Origin: Halorarius litoreus
Lineage (GTDB): Archaea > Halobacteriota > Halobacteria > Halobacteriales > Haloarculaceae
Direction of reading: 5' to 3'
Length of the DNA: 64,000 nt
Assembly: GCF_024362405.1 (NCBI RefSeq)
Contig: NZ_CP101454.1
Coordinates: 2,480,001-2,544,000 of the forward strand
The notes under the pieces are model-generated. The model was not told where the DNA came from. It ran no database searches and saw only the letters and a program-made list of their open reading frames with translations. This document shows, in pieces, positions 24,070-32,586 of the stretch. The position numbers and the translations under genes are program-made. How positions within the stretch are numbered: the stretch's first letter is position 1; every line of letters starts with the position of its first letter.

Positions 24070-24076
24070 CTATAAG
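24070..24076 (+). promoter_or_regulatory. Probable TATA box of crtB
   Basis: ctataag lies 31-37 bases before ATG 24107, which would give a leader of about 8-10 bases. No other A/T-rich element is closer. Confidence 0.4.
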
Positions 24077-24106
24077 ATGGCACGGAACGTATGTTCAGGT
24101 CACTGA

Positions 24107-25060
24107 ATGGTCGACGATTCTCAGCTTGCCGAGAGCAAGTCGATACACAAGGAGACCGGGAAGACGTTCTACTACGCCACCCGGGTGCTTCCGAAGCGGG
24201 TACGGGAAGCGACGTACGTCCTGTACGCGTTCTTCCGGGTCGCCGACGAGGTCGTGGACGACGCCGGAGACGTGGGCCCCGACGAGCAGCGCCGCCAGCT
24301 CTTGCGCATCCGCGACGCGGCGCTGGGGAGAGTCGAGACGGACGACCCGGTACTCTCGGCGTTCGCCGAGATGCGCGAGCGGTACGGCATCCCAGACGCG
24401 GAGGTCGAGACGTTCATCGACGCGATGCTCGCGGACATCGAGAAGTCCCGGTACCGAACCTACGAGGAGGCCGAGACGTACATGCGCGGCTCCGCAGCGG
24501 CCGTGGGCGTGATGATGACGTACGTGATGGAGCCCGACAACCGCGAGGCTGCCATCCCCCACGCCCGGACGCTCGGTGAGGCGTTCCAGATGACGAACTT
24601 CCTGCGTGACGTCGGCGAGGACATCGTCGAGCGCGACCGCATCTATCTCCCCATCGAGACGGTCGAAGCACACGGCGGCAGCGCCGCCGATATCGAGAAC
24701 CGTGAGGCGACCGAGGGCGTTCGCCGCGCCATCGAGGCCGAACTCCGGCGTACCGAGCGACTCTACCGCGAGGGCGTCGCCGGCATCAAGTATCTCCCCA
24801 CGGACTGCCAGTTCCCGGTCCTGCTCGCGTCGGTGCTGTACGCCGACCACCATCGACTCGTCCGCGATCTCGAGTACGACACCGTGACGACGACGCCGAG
24901 CATCTCGCGGCGCCGCAAGCTCGCGCTCGTCGCGAAGACGCGCTGGCACTGGGCGTGGAACAAGGACCCCGAGGCGGTGTTCGCGGCCGTCTCCGCAGTG
25001 CCGTACGGCGACACGACGTTCCACGGGACGGAGCCCGGGACGCCCTCGCCGGCCCGCTGA
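24107..25060 (+). CDS. crtB: Phytoene synthase
   Basis: 317 residues, trans-isoprenyl head-to-head synthase. Both Asp-rich motifs are present: RVADEVVDDAG near 45-55 (DxxxD) and NFLRDVGEDIVERDRIYLP near 164-182 (second DxxxD inside the signature). FYYATRVLPKRVREATYVLYAF near 21-42 is the family start. It condenses two geranylgeranyl diphosphates to phytoene, the first step towards C50 bacterioruberin, whose later genes lie 2-4 kb downstream on the other strand. Confidence 0.95.
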   Translation: MVDDSQLAESKSIHKETGKTFYYATRVLPKRVREATYVLYAFFRVADEVVDDAGDVGPDEQRRQLLRIRDAALGRVETDDPVLSAFAEMRERYGIPDAEVETFIDAMLADIEKSRYRTYEEAETYMRGSAAAVGVMMTYVMEPDNREAAIPHARTLGEAFQMTNFLRDVGEDIVERDRIYLPIETVEAHGGSAADIENREATEGVRRAIEAELRRTERLYREGVAGIKYLPTDCQFPVLLASVLYADHHRLVRDLEYDTVTTTPSISRRRKLALVAKTRWHWAWNKDPEAVFAAVSAVPYGDTTFHGTEPGTPSPAR

Positions 25061-25162
25061 ACGGTCGGGTAGTATCCGGTCGACAACTGGCGGATGTTCT
25101 GGAGTTCTCGGTAATATATTCAGGGGCTATCTTTATCCCGAACGTTTCCCTAGTCACTGCAC

Positions 25163-25495
25163 ATGGCTACACGAGGGTGCCCCCCTGAGCAGGCCGCGCA
25201 GGTCGACCAGCTGCTCGACACGCTCGACGACCACGTCCGTCGGGAGGTTGTCAACTACTTCGAGAACCACACTCGAAGCTCGACCGCACGGTTCCAGGAG
25301 GTACTCGACTACGTCGACCGCCGCATCCTCGAACACGACCGCGACCAGCTGTCGACCCAGCTCGTCCACAACCACCTGCCGAAGCTTCAGTCGCGCGACT
25401 GGCTGGAGTACGACCGGCGAACCGGGGTCGTGAGCTACGACGGCCACGAGGACGCTGCCCGGCTTCTGGCTGCCGTCACAGCCGTCTTCGACTGA
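25163..25495 (+). CDS. Winged-helix (DUF7344-like) haloarchaeal protein
   Basis: 110 residues. Helical N-terminal half (VDQLLDTLDDHVRREVVNYF, then RFQEVLDYVDRRILEHD) and a winged-helix C-terminal half with LVHNHLPKLQSRDWLEYDRRTGVVSY, the usual haloarchaeal pattern in which a helix pair feeds a two-strand wing. It probably binds DNA. It sits between crtB and the crtD-lyeJ-cruF unit, so regulation of carotenoid genes is possible but not shown. A TATA-like run (aatatattcagg) about 45-55 bases upstream is seen near 25112-25123. Confidence 0.7.
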   Translation: MATRGCPPEQAAQVDQLLDTLDDHVRREVVNYFENHTRSSTARFQEVLDYVDRRILEHDRDQLSTQLVHNHLPKLQSRDWLEYDRRTGVVSYDGHEDAARLLAAVTAVFD

Positions 25496-25496
25496 G

Positions 25497-26390
25497 TCAG
25501 TCGCTCGCGACACGCTGCGTCGAGAGCCACGGGGGCAGCGGCACGTCGAACCGGTCCGTCTTCCAGAGCCCCACGCCGAGCAGCGCCGCGAACGCCACCG
25601 GGAGCCACTGGCCGAAGTAGGCGTTGACGGCGCCCCAGAGGATGACGAACGAGACGAGGTCGTCGAGCATGAACTCGCAGGCGGCGAGCCGGCGTCTGAG
25701 GCCGGCTCGCGAGAACGCCCAGTCGAGCGTGGCGACGGCGACCGTCGCCGAGAGCACCCAGCCCGCGTAGTTCGACCACGGGACGCCGTAGAAGTCGCCG
25801 GGTGCGTCGTACGGCCAGACGCCGAGGACGACCGCGTCGAGGTCGTAGCTCCAGAACCCGAGAGCGACCGCGCCGGGGTCGAGCACGACGTCCATCAGGA
25901 GAACGGTCGCGACGACGGCGACGAGGCGGACGACCGTCCGCTCCGCGCGGTCACCGAGCAACAGCAGCATCAGCAGGTAGGCGTTGACGACCAGCGGGAA
26001 GAAGAAGATCGGGAGGGCGAACGGCACCTTCCCGAGCAGCATCGGCCCGAGGTCGACGCCGTACTCGAAGGGGCCGTACGGCAGTCCCGTGGTCGTCCCG
26101 ACGTACTCGACGACGTAGGCGTACAGCGCCAGTCCGAGGAGGCCGGCGGCGGCCTTCCGGTCGACGAGCGGCGCGAGCCCCGCAATCAGGGGCAACCGCA
26201 TCACGAGCGTCCCGAACAGGACGAGATACGGGTTGAACCCGAGTGGTCCAAGTAGCATCTCGGCGCTCGCCAACAGGAGGACGGCGCCGAACGCCGGGAA
26301 GACGACCGCGATGGTGAAGCGGTTCTCCGTGACGAGCGCGTCGAGCTCGGCCTCGATGCGAGCCCGTGCGGGGCGGTGCGCCTCAGCCAT
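25497..26390 (-). CDS. cruF: Bisanhydrobacterioruberin hydratase (carotenoid biosynthesis protein)
   Basis: 297 residues with about seven membrane segments of the CruF/DUF422 type. Conserved parts include EYVGTTTGLPYGPFEY near 98-113 and FWSYDLDAVVLGVWPYDAPGDFYGVPWSNYAGW near 165-200, which carries the family's Asp, Trp and Asn residues (the long motif given by end residues FWS and AGW). In Haloarcula japonica CruF adds water to bisanhydrobacterioruberin to give bacterioruberin. Its ATG overlaps the lyeJ end by 8 bp, so they are coupled. Confidence 0.93.
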   Translation of the reverse strand: MAEAHRPARARIEAELDALVTENRFTIAVVFPAFGAVLLLASAEMLLGPLGFNPYLVLFGTLVMRLPLIAGLAPLVDRKAAAGLLGLALYAYVVEYVGTTTGLPYGPFEYGVDLGPMLLGKVPFALPIFFFPLVVNAYLLMLLLLGDRAERTVVRLVAVVATVLLMDVVLDPGAVALGFWSYDLDAVVLGVWPYDAPGDFYGVPWSNYAGWVLSATVAVATLDWAFSRAGLRRRLAACEFMLDDLVSFVILWGAVNAYFGQWLPVAFAALLGVGLWKTDRFDVPLPPWLSTQRVASD

Positions 26391-27261
26391 ACAGCATCAC
26401 CCAGAGTGCCGCGAGCGTGAGCAGCATGCCTGCCACGGTGTTCACAACCGGGAACCACCAGTAGGCGCGGTCGACGTCCACGCCTCCGACCACGATGCCG
26501 GCGACGAACAGCGGATAGAACCCCAGGACTGCGCCGAGGAACGGGTGGACGAGGCCGAACGCGACCGCCGCGAGCAGCCAGACGAGCGCACAGTACGCGT
26601 ACGTTCGGCGCTCGCCGAGGGCCGTCGCCGTCGTGCGGATACCGGCCGCGCGGTCCGGCTCGATGTCCGGAATCGCCGAGAACGTGTGCATCGCCATCGC
26701 CCAGAGCCACGCCCCCACGATGGCGAGCGTCGGTGGAAGCCCCCCCGAGAGCGCCGTGTACGCGACGACGCCGGGGAGGACGTAGAGCCCGTTCGACAGC
26801 GAGTCGAGCAGGGGTGTGGTCTTGAACCGGAGGGGTGGCGCGGAGTACTCCGCACCGAGCACGAGGAAGCCGAGCATCGCCACGCCCGCTTCCAGGGGGA
26901 GGACGGGGAGGAACGCGAGCCCCAGGAGCGCGGTGAGGGCGACGGCGACGGGGACGATCCGGTCGCCCCGGTAGCGGACCTCTCGGTCGTCTTTCTTCGG
27001 GTTGTCGGCGTCGACGTCGCGGTCGAACACGTCGTTGACGCCGTAGAGGAAGACGTTGGCGGGGAGCAGGAAGTACGCGAACAGGGCGAGTGCGATGGGG
27101 GCGAACAGGTCCGTGAGCGAGTCGGCGGCGTAGGCGACCCCGACGACGACCGGGCCGGCGAGGTAGAACCAGAACCGCGGGCGCGACACCCGAAGCAAGT
27201 AGCCCGTACGGGTGTCGCGGCTCGGGAGCAGGCGGTCCAGCGTCGGGGTGTCGTTGCTCAT
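26383..27261 (-). CDS. lyeJ: Lycopene elongase/hydratase (UbiA-type prenyltransferase)
   Basis: 292 residues with about eight membrane segments of the UbiA superfamily. The first Asp motif is NDVFDRDVDADNPKKDD near 76-92, and the second is AIPDIEPDRAAGIRTTA near 196-212. In haloarchaea LyeJ adds C5 isoprene units and water to lycopene to give the C45 and C50 intermediates. It lies between crtD and cruF in the order known from Haloarcula japonica, which supports the call over other UbiA members. The 8-bp overlap with cruF supports an operon. Confidence 0.93.
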   Translation of the reverse strand: MSNDTPTLDRLLPSRDTRTGYLLRVSRPRFWFYLAGPVVVGVAYAADSLTDLFAPIALALFAYFLLPANVFLYGVNDVFDRDVDADNPKKDDREVRYRGDRIVPVAVALTALLGLAFLPVLPLEAGVAMLGFLVLGAEYSAPPLRFKTTPLLDSLSNGLYVLPGVVAYTALSGGLPPTLAIVGAWLWAMAMHTFSAIPDIEPDRAAGIRTTATALGERRTYAYCALVWLLAAVAFGLVHPFLGAVLGFYPLFVAGIVVGGVDVDRAYWWFPVVNTVAGMLLTLAALWVMLYG

Positions 27262-27354
27262 CGCTCGCTCACTGCCGTCGGCAGTTCGCTCGTTGCCTCA
27301 CGGACCTGTCGGCCCGTTCGGCTCCTTCGAGGTACACCCTCCGGTCGCATCTCG

Positions 27355-28890
27355 CTATTGGTCCTCGATGAGCGCGTTCGCCGTGTGCTCCCCGGAGATG
27401 AGGCACATCGGGACGCCGATGCCGGGGGTGGTGTACGACCCCGTGAAGTAGAGGCCCGGGAGCTCCTTCGAGCGGTGCGGCGGCCGGAGGATGGCGGTCT
27501 GTCGGAGCGTGTGCGCCATCCCGAGGGCGGTCCCCTTCATGGAGTTGTAGCGGTCGGCGAAGTCCGAGACGCAGAACTGCTCCTCGAACACGATGCGGTC
27601 GCGGAGGTCGACGCCGGTGTTCTCGGCGAGGTCGTCGAGGACGTGTTCGCGGTAGTTCGCTCTCGTTTCCTCGTCGTCTTCGAGGCCGGGGGCGATGGGC
27701 ACGAGCACGAACAGGTTCGAGTGGCCCTCCGGCGCGACGGTGTCGTCGGTCGCGCTCGGCACGCAGACGTAGTAGGCGGGGTCGTCGGGCCACGCCGGGT
27801 CGTCGAATATCTGCTCGAAGTGGGGGTCCCAGTCGTCCGGGAGGACGAGCGTGTGGTGTTCGAGCGGGTCTACGTCGCCCTCGACGCCCATGTACATGAG
27901 GAACGCCGAGGGAGCGTAGGTCCGCGACTCCCAGTAGTCGGCGTCGTACCCCCGTGCGTGTTCGGGCAGGAGTTCCTGTTCGGTGTGGGCGTAGTCGGCG
28001 TCGGAGACGACGAGGTCGTATCGCGTGCGGGTTCCGTCGGCGAGCTCCACCTCGAACCCCTCGCGCCGCGAGATGATCTCCGTGACCTCGGCGTTCGTCT
28101 CGTAGGTGACGCCGAGTTCTTCTCCCAGGGCGACCAGCGCGTCGACGACTGCGCCGATGCCGCCGTCGGGGTAGTAGACGCCCAGGTTGAAATCGACGTG
28201 GCTCATCATGTTGTAGAGCGCGGGCGTGTTCTTCGGGGAGCCACCGAGGAAGACGAGCGTGTACTGCATGATCTGCTGCAGTTTGTGGCTCTCGAAGTAG
28301 TTCGAGACGTAGTCGTCCATCTTCCCGACGAGTTTGAGGCCGATGGGTGCGGCCCGCATCACGTCGAGGTCGACCCAATCCCGAAGGCGGGGACGGTCCT
28401 CGTAGACGAACTGGTTCATCGCCACCTCGTAGTGCGTCTCGGAGGTGTCGAGGTAGTCGCGGAGCGCCTCGCCCGCGCCCTCCTCGTACTGCTCGAACGT
28501 CTCGATGTTCTGTTCGAGGTCCGGGACCATGTCGACGTAGCGGGCATCCGTCGCTTCTGCGGCGGTCGTGAGTCCGCCGTCGGTGGCCGTCTCCTGCTCG
28601 TCCTTGAAGAAGATGCGATAGTGGGGGTCGAGCCGCGTCAGCTCGTAGTAGTCCGATGGCTGCTTGCCGAAGTGGCCGAAGAACCGCTCGAACACGTCGG
28701 GCATGAGATACCAGGAGGGGCCCATGTCGAAGCGGAACCCATCCGATTCGAGCCGGGAGGCACGCCCCCCGAGCTGTTCGTTCTTCTCGAGGACCGTGAC
28801 GTCGGCCCCGGCGTCGGCGAGATAGCAGGCCGTCGAGAGGCCACCGAAACCACCGCCGATGACGGTGATGGACGTTCCGGAGAGGGACAT
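27355..28890 (-). CDS. crtD: Carotenoid 3,4-desaturase (CrtI/CrtD family)
   Basis: 511 residues, FAD-dependent. The N-terminal dinucleotide loop is VIGGGFGGLSTACYL near 10-24, with Glu35 at the end of strand two (VTVLEKNEQLGGRAS). The C-terminal CrtI signature is YFTGSYTTPGIGVPMCLISG near 481-500. Family members include phytoene desaturase and carotenoid 3,4-desaturase. The gene order crtD-lyeJ-cruF in one direction supports the 3,4-desaturase role, acting after LyeJ on dihydro intermediates. The gap to lyeJ is 93 bp with a G+C-rich hairpin-prone stretch. Confidence 0.9.
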   Translation of the reverse strand: MSLSGTSITVIGGGFGGLSTACYLADAGADVTVLEKNEQLGGRASRLESDGFRFDMGPSWYLMPDVFERFFGHFGKQPSDYYELTRLDPHYRIFFKDEQETATDGGLTTAAEATDARYVDMVPDLEQNIETFEQYEEGAGEALRDYLDTSETHYEVAMNQFVYEDRPRLRDWVDLDVMRAAPIGLKLVGKMDDYVSNYFESHKLQQIMQYTLVFLGGSPKNTPALYNMMSHVDFNLGVYYPDGGIGAVVDALVALGEELGVTYETNAEVTEIISRREGFEVELADGTRTRYDLVVSDADYAHTEQELLPEHARGYDADYWESRTYAPSAFLMYMGVEGDVDPLEHHTLVLPDDWDPHFEQIFDDPAWPDDPAYYVCVPSATDDTVAPEGHSNLFVLVPIAPGLEDDEETRANYREHVLDDLAENTGVDLRDRIVFEEQFCVSDFADRYNSMKGTALGMAHTLRQTAILRPPHRSKELPGLYFTGSYTTPGIGVPMCLISGEHTANALIEDQ

Positions 28891-29023
28891 GTCATCTCAG
28901 ACGGGCCGCATGGGGAAAACCCCACGGTGACAGGTAGTCGCACGACTGCCGTGCGCCACGCCCGGTGACGGCCACGTCGGCCGGGACGGAAACGGCCTTC
29001 CGGTGGGCGTTCGAGGAACGAAC

Positions 29024-29710
29024 ATGAACGTCGTCATCACCGGGGCGAGCCGTGGCATCGGTGCCGCAGTCGCCCGTCGCTTCGCCGAGGCGGGTGCCCA
29101 CCTGACGCTCTGTGCCCGCGACGAGGACGAACTCCACACGGTCGCCGCCGAGGTCATCGACGCCGGCGGTGAGGCTGTCACTCAGCGGGCCGACATCCGC
29201 GACGAGTACGACGTGGAGCGGCTGATGGAGACCGCCGCCCGAGAGGCCGGCGAACCTATCGACATCGTCGTCGCCAACGCTGGGGTCTATCACGGCCCAC
29301 CGGGCGAGACACCCGCACCGGACGAGTCGTACGCAGCCTTCGACGACCACGTTCGCACGAACGGTCGGGGCGTGTTCGCGACGATTCGCGAAGCCGTCCC
29401 ACATCTCGCGCCCGACGCCCGCGTCATCGTGCCCTCGGGCCGCATCGCCAGAGATGCCCTGCCCGGCTTCGGCTCCTACGCCGTCTCGAAAGCCGTCGCC
29501 GAGGCCGTCGCCCGGCAGTTCGCCGCCGACCTCGACCAGGCCGTCGGCGTCGTCGACCCCGGACAGGTGGCGACCGACCTCGCGGGCGGGCAGGGTCGCG
29601 ACCCCGACGAGGTAGCTGAGCTGTTCGTCTGGGCCACCACCGAGGCTCCTGCCGAGGATCTGGACGGAGCCGTGCTCTCGCTTCGCGAGTGGAAACAGGC
29701 CACTCGCTAG
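29024..29710 (+). CDS. Short-chain dehydrogenase/reductase (SDR)
   Basis: 228 residues, classical SDR. The cofactor loop is ITGASRGIGAAVARRF near 5-20, followed by VVANAGVY near 85-92. The catalytic Ser lies in IVPSGRIARD near 137, with Tyr and Lys in GSYAVSKAVAEA near 150-161 (Y-x-x-x-K). NAD(P)H specificity: an Arg at position 9 and a Cys-Ala-Arg segment after strand two suggest NADPH. Substrate unknown. ATG 29024 removes seven residues that a longer start would add. Confidence 0.87.
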   Translation: MNVVITGASRGIGAAVARRFAEAGAHLTLCARDEDELHTVAAEVIDAGGEAVTQRADIRDEYDVERLMETAAREAGEPIDIVVANAGVYHGPPGETPAPDESYAAFDDHVRTNGRGVFATIREAVPHLAPDARVIVPSGRIARDALPGFGSYAVSKAVAEAVARQFAADLDQAVGVVDPGQVATDLAGGQGRDPDEVAELFVWATTEAPAEDLDGAVLSLREWKQATR

Positions 29711-29778
29711 GATATTAACGTTCTTCCCGAAGTTGTGAACCGACGCACTTATTGTTAACTCTGGGAATTTGGTTAGTA

Positions 29779-30633
29779 ATGGCTACGCGTTCCGTCTCGC
29801 TCCCACAGGTGGGCGAGCTCTCGCTGACCGGTGTCGTCTCGACGCTCCTGCTGGTCGTCCTCTCGGTGCCTGCGATTCAGGCCGGGCAGACGAAGGTGCT
29901 CGTCATCTCGTGGGTCGCGTTCGGCGCGATGGCGCTGTTCGCGATTCCCGGTGCGCGAGCCGCCGGGACGCAGGACGCCCGCCGGCTCGTCTGGGGCTAC
30001 GGGCTCGCCGCGGGTGCGATGGTGACCTCTGCGGCGGTGTTCCTGCTCCCGCAGGCGTTCGGGCTCGGCGGGCAGGTCGGCGGGTTCGGCGTCGCCGCCG
30101 GGCTCCTCGCCGGCTACGGCGCACACACCGTCGGCCACCGGCTCTCGCACCTCGACACACCGTTCGACGACACTGCCCTCCAGATCGCCGCACACGCGCT
30201 CTCGGCGGGGCTCATCATCGGCGTCATCTACGCGGCGCTTCCGGAACTCGGGCTGCTGCTCGGGCTCGCTATCGTCTCGCACAAGGGTCCCGCGGGCTAC
30301 GCGGCCGCTCGCCGGCTTCGGAAGGCGGGCAAACCCGTCTCGGTCCTCCTGCTTCCCGCGGCGGGCGTCGGCCTGACGGCGATTCCAGCGGCACTCATCA
30401 ACCCCGCGTTCTCGGGGCCGACGAAGGCGCTCGTCTTCGGCTTCGCGGCCGGCGTGTTCCTCCACGTCGCGATGGATTTCCTCCCCGAGTGCGAGACCGG
30501 CAGCGAGGTCGGGGAGGTCGCCCAGCTGTCGGGTGACGCCCACGCGCTGCTCGACCGCCTCCGTATCCACGCCGTCGCCTCGACGGTGCTCGGCGCGGCG
30601 GCGGTGCTGGCGGCGTGGCTCGTCCTCGTTTAG
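29779..30633 (+). CDS. ZIP-family metal transporter-like membrane protein
   Basis: 284 residues with about eight membrane segments. The second half keeps the ZIP pattern: HALSAGLIIGVIYAALPE near 130-147 (family H-x-x-x-D/G region), ISHKGPAGYAAARRL near 157-171 and GVFLHVAMDFLPECE near 226-240 (family H-x-x-x-E). The helix IV motif matches the metal-binding HxxxxE idea only in part, so metal choice is open. ATG 29779 is just after a TATA-like ttattgttaac. The stop shares bases 30630-30633 with the stop of the convergent acetyltransferase gene. Confidence 0.7.
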   Translation: MATRSVSLPQVGELSLTGVVSTLLLVVLSVPAIQAGQTKVLVISWVAFGAMALFAIPGARAAGTQDARRLVWGYGLAAGAMVTSAAVFLLPQAFGLGGQVGGFGVAAGLLAGYGAHTVGHRLSHLDTPFDDTALQIAAHALSAGLIIGVIYAALPELGLLLGLAIVSHKGPAGYAAARRLRKAGKPVSVLLLPAAGVGLTAIPAALINPAFSGPTKALVFGFAAGVFLHVAMDFLPECETGSEVGEVAQLSGDAHALLDRLRIHAVASTVLGAAAVLAAWLVLV

Positions 30634-31109
30634 ACTGGCTTCTCGTACACCAGTTCCCGCGCGTCGTCGACGGTCTCCTCGCGTTCTCGCACTTGCTGGT
30701 ACCCGTGGCGCTCGTAGAACCCACGCCCCACGTCGTTCTCGGCGAGGACGACCAGGTCGACCCGGTCGGCACCGAGGGCACGCGCTTCGCGCTCGACACG
30801 CTCGATCAGCGCCGAGCCGACGCCCTCGCCCCATCGCTCGGGATGGACGTAGATGGCCGTGAGATGCAGGCGGTTCTCGGCCGGGTAGTGGCGGCAGAAG
30901 GCGTAGCCGACGATCGGGTCGCCCGCGACGTACACCGACACGTCGGGGTCGTCGAAGTAGTCCCGAACGACCGCGGGGTCGTACCACTCGGCGACCCGCT
31001 CGGCCACGGTGTCCGCGCCGAGGATGTCGTCGTAGGCGGCGTGCCACGACGCGACCGCAATCTCGCAGACGGCGTCGGTGTGCTCGGGCCGCCCCTCGCG
31101 AACGTGCAT
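30630..31109 (-). CDS. GNAT N-acetyltransferase, second of a tandem pair
   Basis: 159 residues of GNAT fold. The acetyl-CoA loop is IYVHPERWGEGVGSALIERV near 81-100. The C-terminal FYERHGYQQV near 130-139 is the usual beta6-alpha4 end. It is about half identical by eye to the gene next upstream on the same strand, sharing the region VHPxRWGEGxGSxLxxRVEREAR, so they arose by tandem duplication. ATG 31109 matches the N-terminus of its paralogue (MHVREGRP versus MELREGGP). Confidence 0.85.
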   Translation of the reverse strand: MHVREGRPEHTDAVCEIAVASWHAAYDDILGADTVAERVAEWYDPAVVRDYFDDPDVSVYVAGDPIVGYAFCRHYPAENRLHLTAIYVHPERWGEGVGSALIERVEREARALGADRVDLVVLAENDVGRGFYERHGYQQVREREETVDDARELVYEKPV

Positions 31110-31150
31110 CGTCGGGTCGTGCGGGCCCACGGAGAAATCGTTTGCGCCGG

Positions 31151-31639
31151 TCACTCCGAGAGCCGTTTCTCGTACTGGAGCTCCTCGACGTCGTCCGTGA
31201 TGCTCTCCTCGCGGACCGCCATCTGTTCGTAGCCGTGGCGCTCGTAGAACGCTCGGGCCCGCTCGTTACCGTCGAGGACGACCAGCACGACCCGCTCGAT
31301 GTCGCGGTCGCGCGCCTCGCGTTCCACGCGCGCCAGGAGTCGGGAGCCGAACCCCTCGCCCCAGCGGTCGGGGTGGACGTACAGCGTGGTGAGATACAGC
31401 GGGGCGCCGCCGTCGGCCGGCCGGCAGACCGCCGAGCCGACGACCGGGTCGCCCACGACGAACGCGGTGAGGTCGTGCGTCTCGAACTGCTCGCGTAGCG
31501 TCTCCGGGTCGTTCGTCTCCGCGAGGTGGTCCTCCACGACCTCCTCCCCGAGCACGTCGACGTACGCGGTGCGCCAGACGGTCGCCGTCAGCGAACAGAG
31601 CGCCTCGGCGTCCGCGGGGCCACCTTCGCGCAGCTCCAT
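31151..31639 (-). CDS. GNAT N-acetyltransferase, first of a tandem pair
   Basis: 162 residues. The acetyl-CoA loop is LYVHPDRWGEGFGSRLLARV near 84-103, and FYERHGYEQMAVREES follows near 133-148. It is upstream of its paralogue with a 41-bp gap and is probably co-transcribed. The paralogues differ most in the N-terminal half, which shapes the acceptor pocket, so they likely act on different substrates. Neither can be assigned a substrate from sequence. Confidence 0.85.
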   Translation of the reverse strand: MELREGGPADAEALCSLTATVWRTAYVDVLGEEVVEDHLAETNDPETLREQFETHDLTAFVVGDPVVGSAVCRPADGGAPLYLTTLYVHPDRWGEGFGSRLLARVEREARDRDIERVVLVVLDGNERARAFYERHGYEQMAVREESITDDVEELQYEKRLSE

Positions 31640-31708
31640 GCCGGGGCGTGGCCGGTCGGCCTACAAGTGTCTTGGGTGAGTGCAGGCCACTCCCACGGCG
31701 CACGGATC

Positions 31709-31832
31709 GTCGCTCACGCGCCTCCCCGTTCGCATATCCGAGGCCTGTCTTCGGTCAACCTCGCCGCTCACGGGTCGCTCACGCTCCCCGTTCACTATTC
31801 CGCGGGCTCCCTTCGGTCGCCCGCGCCACTCA
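31709..31832. repeat. Two-copy imperfect direct repeat, about 60 bp per unit
   Basis: Two head-to-tail units at about 31709-31770 and 31774-31832. Both read gtcgctcacg, ctccccgttc, a tattccg-like core, then ttcggtc and end cc-cgcc-ctca. The unit is G+C-rich and could fold. It lies upstream of the lipoprotein gene, outside any coding sequence. Similar short G+C-rich noncoding repeats are common in haloarchaea. Confidence 0.6.
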
Positions 31833-31886
31833 AACGGCCGTTTGATGCTACGACCGGCTTATCCCCACAGCCGTCAATCGGATGGT

Positions 31887-32585
31887 ATGTCCACTCGACG
31901 GAGCCTCTTGCGTGCCGCCGGCGTCGCCGGCGTCGTCGCACTCGCCGGCTGTACCGCCATCGCCAACGACGACAGCGACCCCCTCCCCGACGGCGGCTCG
32001 GACGGTGACGGGCCGGGTGGCAGCCAGCCCTCCGATCTCGAACACCCGCCCGACGCGACCCACATCGCCCGCATCACCGGGCAGGACGACGCCCCCGACC
32101 TCCCGATTCGCCCTCGCGTCTCGCTTGCGGACCCGTACGTCACACAGGGGTCACCGCCCGTCGTCCGCGTCGACGTCGAGAACCCCACCGACGACCCGGT
32201 CGTCGTGGGCGAGTATCGAGGGGTGGTGTTCCAGTACGTCGGGAGCGACGACCGCACCTACGTCTTCCTTCCGCACTCCGAGCGGTCGACCGAGGGCGAC
32301 CCCGACCGCACGCGCCCCGAGTACGACGTCGAGGGCGACGGCTGCTGGCGACTCACCTCCGGTATCGCCGTGACCCAGGAGTACGGCACCGTCGAGGTTC
32401 CGGCGAACGGGACGCTGACGGCGTACGTCGGCCTCTACGCGAGCGAGGACGCCGGGCGATGCACGCCGCTCGGCGAGCGACGGTTCGAGACTGTGTACAA
32501 CTACTTCGAGGACGGCGTCCCTGGCGGCGAGGACACGACCCGGAACGACCGATGGGGGTTCTCGCTCTCGGTCGAGGAACTCTGA
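31887..32585 (+). CDS. Tat-type lipoprotein of unknown function
   Basis: 232 residues. The signal MSTRRSLLRAAGVAGVVALAGC has twin arginines at 4-5 and a lipobox Cys at 22, so it should be an exported lipoprotein. A disordered Asp/Gly/Ser linker follows to about residue 55, then a beta-rich domain (PPVVRVDVENPTDDPVVVGE, RTYVFLPHSERST, GTVEVPANGTLTAYVGLYAS) like an Ig/FixG fold. Two Cys residues, one in GDGCWRL and one in AGRCTPL, may form a disulfide. No specific function can be given. Confidence 0.8.
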   Translation: MSTRRSLLRAAGVAGVVALAGCTAIANDDSDPLPDGGSDGDGPGGSQPSDLEHPPDATHIARITGQDDAPDLPIRPRVSLADPYVTQGSPPVVRVDVENPTDDPVVVGEYRGVVFQYVGSDDRTYVFLPHSERSTEGDPDRTRPEYDVEGDGCWRLTSGIAVTQEYGTVEVPANGTLTAYVGLYASEDAGRCTPLGERRFETVYNYFEDGVPGGEDTTRNDRWGFSLSVEEL

Positions 32586-32586
32586 G

